A stretch of DNA of 34,786 bases from Candidatus Kapaibacterium sp. (GTDB taxonomy: Bacteria; Bacteroidota; Ignavibacteria; Kapaibacteriales; UBA2268): positions 1-34,786 of the forward strand of contig CALKJQ010000065.1 of assembly GCA_937995785.1 (NCBI GenBank), in the 5' to 3' direction. Both the position numbers and the translations under genes were made by a program. Positions 9,327 through 17,707 of the stretch are shown piece after piece. The notes under the pieces are model-generated. The model did no database searches. It saw only the letters and a program-made list of their open reading frames with translations, and was not told where the DNA came from. The stretch's first letter is position 1. Each line of letters opens with the position of its first letter.

Positions 9327-11474
9327 TTAAATTACTGGAATTCTCCAAACAAATTTACTTAGAATTGTAGTATTCTCGATTGACCAATTTTTGTTGTTTG
9401 GCGATATCGATTGATTGATAACGAAATAAACATCACTTCCGACAACGGGAATCCAATTAATCCTGAAATTAATTAATATTTCCTTGAAAAAATCACTATA
9501 CTGTGCATAAAGAGATGAACTTAATTTTGGATTTATCGAAAAATCAACTCGAGTGGAAAATTTGTTCTCCAAAAACTCAGCATTATCTTTATTCAATTTA
9601 TTAATGGAATAAGTTATATTCATATTCAAGTGCCTATTGAAATTGTAAGCCAAAAATCCATAAAAATTTAAATAATCAGCATCGTAATAATTTCCATATT
9701 TGATTAAAAACCAACTTGTTAGCGGTCGTCCACCATAGGTATCGAATTCGATACTGTAGCTATTAAACCAGTATTCTCCTGGCTCGAATGTGAAATCATC
9801 TTTTAAATTAAAACTATTATCTAACCTATCAAATTTTCTGTGGAATTGAAAACTGATAAAATCCCCTGAGTTGAATGATATCCCAATTGGCGTAACCGAT
9901 ATATTCATCGACTCCAATTCTCCCGTGCTGTTTGTCCAATATGAATTTAATGATATTGGTCGAATAAATAGATTTCTTATTAAATCACCATCAATTCTTG
10001 GTCGTAATTCCAAATTGTAATTTAAGTTCTTTATATTTGTCCTTTCGATAAAACCAAGTTCTGCATTAAAATTATCTTGAATTTGGGTAAACATCAAGCT
10101 TGTTTCTATTAAGTTATTTGGATATATTACACCAAGAGCAAAAGCATTGTTGTTTGTGTTGATTGCATTTGTTGTATTTGTCCGAGCCAACCTTCCCGCA
10201 AGAACGAGGTTTTTGTCGCCCAAAAAATCATTGGTCGTGTAATTCAAATCAGTTCCATAAACAAGATTAGAATACTTTTGGTCGATTCGAGAAGTTAATA
10301 TACCTCCAAATTTGATTTTATCTCCCACGCTTTGCTCCAATCTCACAATAGAACTATTGATTGAGGGATTATCTTCAAATTTATCATTTTGGATAGAAAT
10401 AATCCCAAAAGTAGTGTTATCAATTCTTCCCGTAAGTTTGGCACCTGCTATAATTGGTATTAATTGATTCTGATTGATTCCGATTCGTCGTGAATAAAAT
10501 AACGAGCCTCCGTCTTCGGAAAGTGCAAAATCGAATATGTTGTTACTTTCCAAAAAAAAATCTCGCTTTTCGGGAAAATACAACGAAAAACGCGTTAAAT
10601 TTACCTTTAATTCATCCGACTCGACTTGTGCAAAATCGGTATTAAATGTTAGATTTAGTTTCACATTCTGCGTGATTCCAATGTTGGCATCTCCACCTAA
10701 TTTACCGATTTGAGTTGGTGGAGTGGATGGATGCAACTCTGCCCCGAACATAGCGTAGGGTTTTAATTCGAGAATTTGTTTACCACTTATTCTATCGTTG
10801 AAAACAATTTTTCCGGCATTGTATAAATTGGTAACATTGCTGTTTCTGCTCCAACCTTGCCAAAGAACCTCTTCAACTTTATGGCGTATGTCTCGCTTGA
10901 AATTTATTCCCCATTCTTGGGATTCTTTTTCGGAAAAATTCAATGTTGAAAAAGGGATTTCGATTTCGGCAAACCAACCTTCGTCGGTTAGTTGGGTGGC
11001 AACATCCCATATTCCGTTCCAACTGTAGTTAACATTACCAAATTTCGACAATGTGCCATCACGCCGAGCACCATTGGAATTAATTATAAATACATAACCA
11101 CTTGTTTTGTCGTTGTTGGGGTCGATTACTAAACTAAAAGTGTCGTCGCGCCAATTTTCGAAATCACGTCTCATTCCCTTGCGTATTATTTTGCTGGGAT
11201 TTTTGTCGTAACACCAAATACCGACATATAATTTTTCGTCGTCATAGCAAAATGCTACTTCTGTTTTCTCAGTTGCGGGTTCACCATTTTGGGGCTCGCG
11301 TTGAGTGAAATTGTCTGTTTGTTGTAGTTCTTTCCAAATTTTCTCATCTAAATTGCCATCTAACTTGATACTTTGATTAATTTTTGTTGGTATAATCTTG
11401 CTCGTTTGTTGCGAATTCATCATTAATGTTGATAATTCAAAAGAAATTAAAATAATTAGAAAAAACTTATTCAT
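9327..11474 (-). CDS. DUF5916 outer-membrane protein with CBM9-like N-terminal domain
   Basis: A signal peptide occupies about residues 1-22. Residues about 30-230 form a CBM9-like beta-sandwich (LDGNLDEKIWKELQQTDNF, KTEVAFCYDDEKLYVGI, DDTFSLVIDPNNDK, WFAEIEIPFSTLNF, WGINFKRDI). The remainder is the DUF5916 beta-barrel-like region (FPEKRDFFLESNNIFDF, LFYSRRIG, AGAKLTGR) with repeated aromatic beta-strands to the C-terminus. Length 715 is at the lower end for the family. Members occur widely in Bacteroidota and relatives; the role is unknown, with carbohydrate or polymer binding at the outer membrane a guess from the N-terminal fold. The gene stands alone between the tRNA and a long AT-rich spacer. 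Confidence 0.85.
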   Translation of the reverse strand: MNKFFLIILISFELSTLMMNSQQTSKIIPTKINQSIKLDGNLDEKIWKELQQTDNFTQREPQNGEPATEKTEVAFCYDDEKLYVGIWCYDKNPSKIIRKGMRRDFENWRDDTFSLVIDPNNDKTSGYVFIINSNGARRDGTLSKFGNVNYSWNGIWDVATQLTDEGWFAEIEIPFSTLNFSEKESQEWGINFKRDIRHKVEEVLWQGWSRNSNVTNLYNAGKIVFNDRISGKQILELKPYAMFGAELHPSTPPTQIGKLGGDANIGITQNVKLNLTFNTDFAQVESDELKVNLTRFSLYFPEKRDFFLESNNIFDFALSEDGGSLFYSRRIGINQNQLIPIIAGAKLTGRIDNTTFGIISIQNDKFEDNPSINSSIVRLEQSVGDKIKFGGILTSRIDQKYSNLVYGTDLNYTTNDFLGDKNLVLAGRLARTNTTNAINTNNNAFALGVIYPNNLIETSLMFTQIQDNFNAELGFIERTNIKNLNYNLELRPRIDGDLIRNLFIRPISLNSYWTNSTGELESMNISVTPIGISFNSGDFISFQFHRKFDRLDNSFNLKDDFTFEPGEYWFNSYSIEFDTYGGRPLTSWFLIKYGNYYDADYLNFYGFLAYNFNRHLNMNITYSINKLNKDNAEFLENKFSTRVDFSINPKLSSSLYAQYSDFFKEILINFRINWIPVVGSDVYFVINQSISPNNKNWSIENTTILSKFVWRIPVI

Positions 11475-11917
11475 TGTTGTTCAACTCCATAAAAATAGTT
11501 TTTGTAGATGTATTGCTCGTAAATATTTTTTAATTGACAATTTTTCGGCTTATAAGTTGAATTACAAATTATATAGTAATAACCTTTTAAAATATATGTA
11601 ATTACGATATAGTGTATTAGAAAAAAAATATCTTTCATTATTTTAGAAATCCATAAATATAAATATCAAGCAAATATGACTTAGATAATGTTATCAATCA
11701 GTGAATATTTTGATTTTAAAAAAATCTATCTTAACCAAGTTTTCTTTTTTCATAATCTATAATTTTGTTTCATAAAATTACTAATATATTCGAATATTAT
11801 ACTTTGAATCATCGGCTTGGTTCATATACGGTTATCGAACGAATTTAAATACAAAAAAAGTTTATTTTTACAGCCAAAAGAGCATCAACTTTAAAAAAGT
11901 TGCTAATTGTTTGTTTG
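11475..11917. other. AT-rich intergenic spacer
   Basis: About 440 bases between the DUF5916 gene and the remains of hepT, visibly richer in A+T than the genes on either side. No credible gene is seen on either strand. It should hold the promoter of the DUF5916 gene near its left end. A short AT-rich inverted repeat CAACTTT-AAA-AAAGTTG lies at 11886-11902, just past the end of the hepT reading frame; it is too weak to call a terminator with confidence. Confidence 0.6.
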
Positions 11918-11998
11918 TTAATCATTATTTTTGTAACTTGAAGGGAGTAAGGCATTAACTTCTTTCTTTAAAATTGGAAGGTGTCTCATTATTACACC
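11918..11998 (-). pseudogene. Detached C-terminal end of the HepT-like HEPN gene
   Basis: Directly after the TAG stop of the hepT-like gene the same frame stays open for 26 codons to TAA (11918-11920). It reads like the normal end of DUF86/HepT proteins (GVIMRHLPILKKEVNALLPS). Members of this family usually have a Trp or other hydrophobic residue where the TAG stands, so a single TGG to TAG change explains the split. With this tail the protein would be about 117 residues, a normal HepT length. I see no ribosome site or start for independent translation. Confidence 0.75.
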
Positions 11999-12271
11999 CT
12001 ACACTATTTCATCGTCAACTTTATCATAACCATGAATAACCCTATTTCTCTTTGAAATAATTTTTTGTTTGCTTGATATTTCGATATTGTTTGATATTTG
12101 ATTTAATTTATTGAGAGCTTCGCCAATAATTTCGAATTCTCTTTCGACGGCTCTTCGTAACATTTTATTGGATTTATATTGTGAAAATTCGCTTATCCCA
12201 TCAAGATAGTCCTCTATGGAAAGGATTGATTCTGATATATCCATAAGGTATTTGTCAGGAGACTTTTCCAT
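11999..12271 (-). CDS. hepT: HepT-like HEPN ribonuclease toxin (DUF86), shortened by an amber codon
   Basis: HEPN toxins of the HepT/MntA type are RNases held in check by AMP transfer from the paired nucleotidyltransferase. The active-site motif Rx4HxY is present (RNRVIHGY; R75, H80, Y82 counted from the ATG at 12271), preceded by the family segment AVEREFEIIGEALNKL. I chose ATG 12271 because family members start just before DKYLMDI; it overlaps the mntA end by 17 bases. The product stops after 90 residues at TAG 11999-12001, although homologous sequence continues beyond. The lost last helix packs in the HEPN bundle, so the toxin is probably inactive or unstable unless the amber codon is read through. 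Confidence 0.85.
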   Translation of the reverse strand: MEKSPDKYLMDISESILSIEDYLDGISEFSQYKSNKMLRRAVEREFEIIGEALNKLNQISNNIEISSKQKIISKRNRVIHGYDKVDDEIV

Positions 12272-12566
12272 AAATTTGTTTTTTGGATTTGTTGATGGAT
12301 TCAATCAAAAAAGGATTTTTTAATGATTTTGTTGTTATTAAGTCAACCCGCCTGTTAAATAATTCTTCAAATTCTTCGGCAATGTCCAAGTAAGAATCAG
12401 CATAGTCTGCAAAATTCACATCAGATAATTCAATCAGCAAATCGATATCCGAACTTTCACTTAATTCATTTGAAACCGCAGAGCCAAATATGTATAAACT
12501 ATTAACATTGTATTTTTGGCATAATTGCCTAATTTTTAGAATATTATTAGAAATGATAGTATTCAT
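12255..12566 (-). CDS. mntA: MntA-like minimal nucleotidyltransferase antitoxin
   Basis: A 103-residue minimal nucleotidyltransferase with the signature GSx10DxD (G28-S29, D40, D42) and a third acidic residue in RRVDLIT (D75). In studied HepT/MntA pairs this enzyme adds AMP units to the Tyr of the HEPN Rx4HxY motif and so disarms the toxin. All catalytic residues visible here are intact, in contrast to the interrupted partner gene that overlaps its 3' end. The gene order antitoxin then toxin, on one strand with overlap, is normal for this system. Confidence 0.9.
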   Translation of the reverse strand: MNTIISNNILKIRQLCQKYNVNSLYIFGSAVSNELSESSDIDLLIELSDVNFADYADSYLDIAEEFEELFNRRVDLITTKSLKNPFLIESINKSKKQIYGKVS

Positions 12567-12649
12567 TAATCTGGTCTGACTATTATTTGATACAAAATTA
12601 CAAATTTTTTTGGATATAGTTTTAGCCGTATTCTCTTTTTGATTGCAAT

Positions 12650-12850
12650 CTATGATAGATAGATTTCGTCCGAACTTTTATTGTTTATTTTTCCCTTTTC
12701 GTTCCTGCCTTGAAAATATTCTTTGATACCATAGAGCAATTCTGCAATGATTCGCCTCCGCAAGTCGAACGCTAAAAGAGTTGACAAAAAAATTGAATAA
12801 ACAACTTTGTTGTAAGCCGATAAATAAACTATGTTACTATATGGCTTCAT
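12650..12850 (-). CDS. Small hypothetical ORF or gene remnant
   Basis: A 66-codon open frame directly downstream of rsgA. The first half is low in information; the second half (LRRRIIAELLYGIKEYFQG, then a charged tail) looks like the C-terminal end of a real protein. I recognise no family. It may be the tail of a decayed gene, a small real protein, or chance. No convincing ribosome site is seen ahead of the ATG. Confidence 0.2.
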   Translation of the reverse strand: MKPYSNIVYLSAYNKVVYSIFLSTLLAFDLRRRIIAELLYGIKEYFQGRNEKGKINNKSSDEIYLS

Positions 12851-12855
12851 TGAGT

Positions 12856-13875
12856 TTAATCTAAAGAATCATAAATATTGCAATAACTTTCGTAACGGAT
12901 AGGATTAATCAATCCGTGTTGGACCGCTTCTAAAACGCTACAACCCGGTTCGTGTATGTGGGAACATAATGGATATTTACACTGCTCTGCATACGGATAA
13001 AAGTCGTTAAAATAAAAGGTTAAATCTTGTTTGTCCAATCCCCATATTCCATATTCACGTATTCCGGGGGAATCTATTATTTTGAACTGATTTTTATAAT
13101 TAAACATTTTTACGAAACTTGTGGTGTGTCGCCCTTTTGTGGAGTAGAGACTAATTTCATTGGTTTTTTGTAACTCTTCACCAAAAATCAAGTTGATTAG
13201 CGAAGACTTTCCTACTCCGGATTGCCCAATCAAAGCTACTTCTTTCCCTTTTAGATAATCGATAAATTGCTTGATTCCAATTTGATTTTCGACACTTATA
13301 TAAAAGATATCGATTCCTAATTTTTGATATATTTCGAAATCGGGTTCTATTTCCTTTGGACTAATTAAATCTACTTTATTTATGCAAATAGAAGGTTTTA
13401 GTCCATTGAGCTGACCGGAAATTATTATCCTATCGATTAATTTTAGATTATATTGTGGGTTGGCGGCGGCAACCAACACGATAACATCGGTTATGTTGCT
13501 GGCAATAATTTGTTCGAATGGTTCATAACCACTTGATTTTCGACTAAGCAGTGTTGTCCTTTCCATTATTTCGTGAATAATGCACAATGGCAAGCCTGTA
13601 TCGCCGATGTGCCCTTCTTTGGGTTCAATTTTAACAAAATCGCCAACCGCTATTAACGAACTTGATTGATTGGATGTTACTATTACTCCTTTGACCAATG
13701 CTTCAAAAAGTCTTTCGTCCGAACATTCAACGAATATATTTTTAGAAATTATGGCAACTATCCGCCCATCTAAAATATTAAAACCAAAATCGAGTGGTTT
13801 GGTTTTTACTAATACTCGTTTTTTGGTTTTTCGGGGAATAAAATTATTATTTGAGAGGCGTTTCTTCAATTGCAA
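12856..13875 (-). CDS. rsgA: Ribosome small subunit-dependent GTPase RsgA
   Basis: A circularly permuted GTPase that aids late maturation of the 30S subunit. An N-terminal OB-like region (about residues 30-100) is followed by the permuted G motifs: NKVD at 166-169, the P-loop GQSGVGKSS at 217-225, a switch segment with the permuted-GTPase mark STKGRHTT near 245, and DSPG at 268-271. The C-terminal zinc site has C299, C304, H306 and C312 (CSHIHEPGC context). Length 339 is typical. The assigned ATG overlaps the end of pyrF by 29 bases; a later start is possible but would cut little. Cotranscription with pyrF is likely. Confidence 0.95.
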   Translation of the reverse strand: MQLKKRLSNNNFIPRKTKKRVLVKTKPLDFGFNILDGRIVAIISKNIFVECSDERLFEALVKGVIVTSNQSSSLIAVGDFVKIEPKEGHIGDTGLPLCIIHEIMERTTLLSRKSSGYEPFEQIIASNITDVIVLVAAANPQYNLKLIDRIIISGQLNGLKPSICINKVDLISPKEIEPDFEIYQKLGIDIFYISVENQIGIKQFIDYLKGKEVALIGQSGVGKSSLINLIFGEELQKTNEISLYSTKGRHTTSFVKMFNYKNQFKIIDSPGIREYGIWGLDKQDLTFYFNDFYPYAEQCKYPLCSHIHEPGCSVLEAVQHGLINPIRYESYCNIYDSLD

Positions 13876-14656
13876 GTAAATGTTTATAATAACTTGTTTT
13901 CTTTATTACTTCCAACTGATAATCGTTCGATATGCCGGGATAGAGTATATCTCGCGAAACATTTACTAATGAGGGATATAGTCCAATTTTCTTGAGTTTG
14001 GACAGATCGCCACCTTGGGCGCCAACTCCTGGAATTAATAAATTATGGAGTGGCACTACTTTTCGTATTATTTCAAAATAATCTGACTGTGTTGCACCGA
14101 CAACAAATCCTATATTTTCTACCGAATACCAATCTGCTAATTTTTCGATGATTAATTGGTATAGTGGTTTTTGTATCCACATTGTTTGCTTAAAAAAGTC
14201 GTCGGCTCCGGGATTAGATGTTAACCCTAAGGAGTATGCAAATTTATTTGAATAATTCAAAAATGGCTCAATTGAGTCGCGTCCCATTAATGGATTGATA
14301 GTAATTGCATCGAAATCGAAGTATTCAAAAATTGTTTTAGCATAAAATTTTGCTGAATTACCAATATCTGAGCGTTTAGCGTCTGCAATTGTAAAAATAT
14401 TGTCGGGAATTGATTGCCGTAATTTTTCTATCACTCCAAAACCTTCTTTACCGAAAACTTCGAAGAATGCGAAGTTGATTTTATAGGCTGCTGTGTGATT
14501 TTTTGTATAATCTATCACATCACTACAAAAAGCAAATACGCCTTGTATATCGCGTGAATAATTCTGAGGTATTTTATCTAAATCAGGATCTAAACCAACA
14601 CAAAGAAAGGTATTTCGTTCGTTTTGAATTTTATTGAGTTTTTCTATTGCTTTCAT
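13847..14656 (-). CDS. pyrF: Orotidine 5'-phosphate decarboxylase, type 2
   Basis: Last step of de novo UMP synthesis: OMP to UMP plus CO2. The long (269-residue) type 2 form shows LCVGLDPDLDKIP near residue 18, the catalytic DAKRSDIGN at 92-100 (Asp-Lys-Asp set; the usual Gly after Arg is Ser), AITINPLMGRDSIEPF near 120 and PGVGAQGGDL near 212. Its ATG directly follows the stop of the M48 peptidase gene and its end overlaps rsgA, so the three form one unit. The Gly to Ser change does not remove a catalytic residue. Confidence 0.95.
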   Translation of the reverse strand: MKAIEKLNKIQNERNTFLCVGLDPDLDKIPQNYSRDIQGVFAFCSDVIDYTKNHTAAYKINFAFFEVFGKEGFGVIEKLRQSIPDNIFTIADAKRSDIGNSAKFYAKTIFEYFDFDAITINPLMGRDSIEPFLNYSNKFAYSLGLTSNPGADDFFKQTMWIQKPLYQLIIEKLADWYSVENIGFVVGATQSDYFEIIRKVVPLHNLLIPGVGAQGGDLSKLKKIGLYPSLVNVSRDILYPGISNDYQLEVIKKTSYYKHLLAIEETPLK

Positions 14657-15499
14657 TTAGGGCAAGGAGTTCTTAAATTGTGCATAACGGCTCGAGAATA
14701 AATTATTTTCGGTTGCCGGTGGTATGTTTTTGTCCTTCAAATACTTATTGATTTGATCCATTCGTTTTTGGTCTAATGGGTGGGTGGAGAGCAATTCTTC
14801 GAAATCGGATGGTTTGCTTTTTTGTTGCTCTTGAATTTTAACAAAAAAGTAGTTGATTCCGCCGGGGTACCATTGAGTTGTAAGTAGATACTTAAAGGAG
14901 TATTCATCTGCTTCGTATTCGTCGTCTCGACTATTTTTTAGCAAGGCTAATCCTGTGAGCAAATTAGCGGCAAGTTGTTCCAAAGCCGAGGCATCATTGC
15001 CCAACAATATACTTGTAAGTAGGGTCAACCCGTAGGCTTTAGTCATACGTTTAGTGCTATGGCGGCGTTCGGCGTGTGCAATTTCGTGGGCTAAAATGCC
15101 AGCTAATGTTGCTTCGTTATCCACGAATTTCAAAAGACCTTTATAAACATAAATAAAGCCACCCGGGGTTGCAAATGCGTTGATAGTGTTTGTATTGATA
15201 ATTTTGATAGTGTATGCAAAAGTTCCACGATACTTAATTTCGGGAGATTGTATAATCTCGTTCATCATATTTTGTAGATATTGGATATGGTTAGGTGAAT
15301 TAAGTATGGGATATTCTTTGGTGTTATTGGTAATTTCGTTATCAACTTGTTGACCCAATTGCACATCATCGGAAGGCGAGAATAAATTGATATCTAATGG
15401 ATTAGTGGATTCGTCGCATCCCGATAGAAACAAAATAGGGAAAAGCAATATAATTGCTTTTCCCATAATCAATTTAGTAAAAACGATAAATTTATTCAT
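14657..15499 (-). CDS. M48-family metallopeptidase lipoprotein
   Basis: A zinc peptidase related to BepA/LoiP, which handle misfolded outer-membrane proteins in the periplasm. It has a lipoprotein signal (hydrophobic stretch then LSGC, Cys near residue 28), the zinc motif HEIAH at 138-142 with AERRHS after it, and the third ligand in EYEADEYS (near 196). The C-terminal THPLDQKRMDQI is typical of the family. A second ATG 11 codons in (MGKAIILL) would give a more usual lipoprotein signal length, so the start is uncertain. It is immediately upstream of pyrF (adjacent stop and start) and 9 bases after rny. Confidence 0.9.
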   Translation of the reverse strand: MNKFIVFTKLIMGKAIILLFPILFLSGCDESTNPLDINLFSPSDDVQLGQQVDNEITNNTKEYPILNSPNHIQYLQNMMNEIIQSPEIKYRGTFAYTIKIINTNTINAFATPGGFIYVYKGLLKFVDNEATLAGILAHEIAHAERRHSTKRMTKAYGLTLLTSILLGNDASALEQLAANLLTGLALLKNSRDDEYEADEYSFKYLLTTQWYPGGINYFFVKIQEQQKSKPSDFEELLSTHPLDQKRMDQINKYLKDKNIPPATENNLFSSRYAQFKNSLP

Positions 15500-15508
15500 A
15501 ACAAAACC

Positions 15509-17074
15509 TTATTTTGCTATTGCTACACTTCTTTTTTCACGAATTAAAGTAACTTTTATTTGTCCGGGATATTCCATTTCACCTTCGATTCTACTTGCAA
15601 TTTCCGAAGCCATTTGGTCGGCAGTAATATCATCAACTTTTTCGGGTTCGACGATTACGCGGATTTCGCGACCAGCTTGTATGGCGTAAGTTTTGCCCAC
15701 ACCATCGAAACTTTTGGCAATTTCTTCTAATTTTTCTAATCTTTTGATATAAGTTTCGAGCGATTCGCGGCGTGCGCCCGGACGTGCACCCGAAATACTA
15801 TCGGCGGCTTGCACCAAAACAGCGAAAGGGGTTTCCATCTCTATATCTTCGTGGTGCGAACCAATTGCATTGCACACTGCAGGATGTTCTTTAAACTTTT
15901 TGGCAATTTCGTATCCAATCAAAGCGTGCGGTCCCTCGGCATCGTCCACACATTTACCAATATCGTGCATCAAAGCAGAACGCTTGGCTAATTGCATATC
16001 CAGACCTAATTCTCCCGCCATTATACCGGCGATTTTTGCAACTTCGATCGAGTGGGTGAGGAGGTTTTGACCATAACTACTTCGGTATTTCATCTTGCCA
16101 ATAAGTCGGACAAGTTCCTTGTGCATAGTTTTTATACCTAAATCGAGGAGTACATTTTCGCCAACTTGAAGGATTTCTTCTTCGAGTTCCTTGCGGGTTT
16201 TTTCTACGATTTCTTCGATGCGCGCGGGGTGGATTCTGCCATCGAGCATAAGTTTTTCCAATGCTTTTTTGGCTACTTCGCGGCGGAATGGATCGAATCC
16301 AGAAATCACAACGGCTTCGGGTGTGTCGTCGATAATTAAATCTATTCCCGTAGCAGATTCGAATGCACGAATGTTGCGACCTTCGCGACCTATAATCCGT
16401 CCTTTCATTTCGTCGCTGTCCAAATTGACAACCGAGACTGTGGATTCTATACTATGGTCTGTTGCTGTTCTCTGTATGGCTTGGATTATAATGCTTTGAG
16501 CTTCGCGTTCGGCTTTTTGTTTGGCTTCTTCGCGTATTTGTCTAATTTTATTGGCAGCTTGTTCTTTCGCTTCGTTGATTAACGAATCGAAAAGTATTTT
16601 TTTGGCTTCTTCACGGGTTAATCCAGCAAGTTCCTGTAGTTTTTTCATTTGCTCTTGGTGCATTTCTTTCAATTTTTCTTGTTTTTGCTGTATTTCGTTG
16701 AAAGCGAGTTTAATTTTTCCTTCTTCTTCGTTTAGTTGTTTTTCGCGTTTCAGAATCATATCCAAGCGATTTTCTAAATTTTCTTCCCTCTTTTTTAATT
16801 GCTGTTCTGCTTGATTAACTTTTTGTAATTTGGCATTTTTTTCTTGGTCGAATTCTGTTTTGCGTTTATGCCATTCTTCTTTAACTTCTAATAATTTTTC
16901 CTTCTTAATATGTTCGGATTGTTTCTCGGCATCAGTTATTATTTGTTTTGCTCGGTTTTCGGCATCTGCAATAATTTGTGAAGCCTGCTTTTTGGCAACC
17001 GATACAGTTGCAAAGTAACCAATTAGAGCAGCTACCACAAATCCTATAATACCAAAAATTATTGTCATTTCCAT
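15509..17074 (-). CDS. rny: Ribonuclease Y
   Basis: A membrane-anchored endoribonuclease that starts mRNA decay. The N-terminal membrane helix ([18 protein letters not shown]) is followed by a long charged coiled coil (about residues 30-200), a KH domain ([15 protein letters not shown], near 230), and the HD domain ([17 protein letters not shown], with MHDIGK near 365 and SHHEDIEME near 405). Length 521 matches the family. Its place after pheT, zapA and 6S RNA is the order often seen in Bacteroidota and relatives. The lipoprotein peptidase follows by 9 bases and may share the transcript. Confidence 0.97.
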   Translation of the reverse strand: MEMTIIFGIIGFVVAALIGYFATVSVAKKQASQIIADAENRAKQIITDAEKQSEHIKKEKLLEVKEEWHKRKTEFDQEKNAKLQKVNQAEQQLKKREENLENRLDMILKREKQLNEEEGKIKLAFNEIQQKQEKLKEMHQEQMKKLQELAGLTREEAKKILFDSLINEAKEQAANKIRQIREEAKQKAEREAQSIIIQAIQRTATDHSIESTVSVVNLDSDEMKGRIIGREGRNIRAFESATGIDLIIDDTPEAVVISGFDPFRREVAKKALEKLMLDGRIHPARIEEIVEKTRKELEEEILQVGENVLLDLGIKTMHKELVRLIGKMKYRSSYGQNLLTHSIEVAKIAGIMAGELGLDMQLAKRSALMHDIGKCVDDAEGPHALIGYEIAKKFKEHPAVCNAIGSHHEDIEMETPFAVLVQAADSISGARPGARRESLETYIKRLEKLEEIAKSFDGVGKTYAIQAGREIRVIVEPEKVDDITADQMASEIASRIEGEMEYPGQIKVTLIREKRSVAIAK

Positions 17075-17129
17075 TTATTATAACCTCATAATTAAATTAA
17101 TAATATAAAAACTAAATATTCATAAAAAT

Positions 17130-17322
17130 AAAAAAACTGCATCATCCCATCAAAGGTGCCTAAGAACCCAACCTGGCACGCTCGGGTAAAATTGACCTGA
17201 CTACCGCTAGTTTCCATCTAAGCTCTTTTAGAGAACTGAGGCCTACTATTGATAACCAATAGCCAAATCCCATAAAGATCAACTATAGTTCTTGCAAAAA
17301 AATATGATAGGATAATGCAGCA
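17130..17322 (-). ncRNA. ssrS: 6S RNA
   Basis: Located between zapA and rny. On the minus strand the 5' arm (17320-17306, CTGCATTATCCTATC) pairs along its full 15 bases with the 3' arm (17151-17137, GATGGGATGATGCAG), the only departures being G-U pairs. Between the arms lie about 150 bases with a local hairpin CTATTG/CAATAG and a 3' hairpin closed by GTGCC/GGCAC. A run of seven T follows the closing stem, suggesting factor-independent termination. A long rod of about 185 bases with a strong closing stem, placed next to zapA, fits 6S RNA, which binds the housekeeping RNA polymerase by mimicking an open promoter. The assignment comes from shape and context. Confidence 0.8.
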
Positions 17323-17342
17323 AATATTTAAAAGAACGCCTT

Positions 17343-17639
17343 TTATTTTTTCATAAGTTGGTTCAACTCGTTTTGAACAAAAGAAATCATCTTATTTACT
17401 TCGTTTTCGACGAATTCGTCGGTATTTTCTTGTTGTAAATCGATTTCAATTAATTCTTCTGCTAAGTTTAGTGCCGAGAGCATATAAATATTTTCCTTCG
17501 TTGTTGCCGCCACACTTTGTTTTTTAATAATTTCGTATTTATTATTAACTAAATGTGCAGCTCGTGCTGTTAGTTCTTTATTATTCCCTGTTAACTTATA
17601 AGTTTGACCACCTATTTCAAAACTAATTACTTCTTGCAT
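17343..17639 (-). CDS. zapA: Cell division protein ZapA
   Basis: ZapA bundles FtsZ filaments at the division site. The 98-residue product has the N-terminal IGGQTYKLTG region that forms the globular head and the C-terminal coiled-coil helix (LNLAEELIEIDLQQENTDEF onwards). I chose ATG 17639 over an upstream TTG. The gene lies between a large coiled-coil protein gene and 6S RNA, as zapA does in many genomes, where a small ZapB-like coiled coil often precedes it. Confidence 0.9.
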   Translation of the reverse strand: MQEVISFEIGGQTYKLTGNNKELTARAAHLVNNKYEIIKKQSVAATTKENIYMLSALNLAEELIEIDLQQENTDEFVENEVNKMISFVQNELNQLMKK

Positions 17640-17707
17640 TCCTATCAATCTTTTTTAGTTCGACTTAGTTCGACGAATTAATCGTCTAATATATTTTTTG
17701 GTTCCGA

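Noticed and set aside
11398-11601. A 67-codon plus-strand frame
   Set aside because: It overlaps the start of the DUF5916 gene and runs through AT-rich intergenic sequence with no protein-like signal.
11886-11902. Intrinsic terminator for the mntA-hepT unit
   Set aside because: The 7-bp stem is AT-rich and only a short, interrupted T-run follows on the minus strand, so it is noted only in the spacer description.
16191-16814. Two plus-strand open frames of about 100 codons, rich in Ser, Phe and Cys
   Set aside because: They are antisense to the coiled-coil and KH parts of rny; such frames arise from the Glu/Lys-rich codons on the other strand.
17137-17320. SRP (4.5S) RNA as an alternative for the structured RNA
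   Set aside because: A GTCAGGTC segment is present, but the other conserved bases of the SRP apical loop are not seen, and the long closing stem and zapA context fit 6S RNA better.
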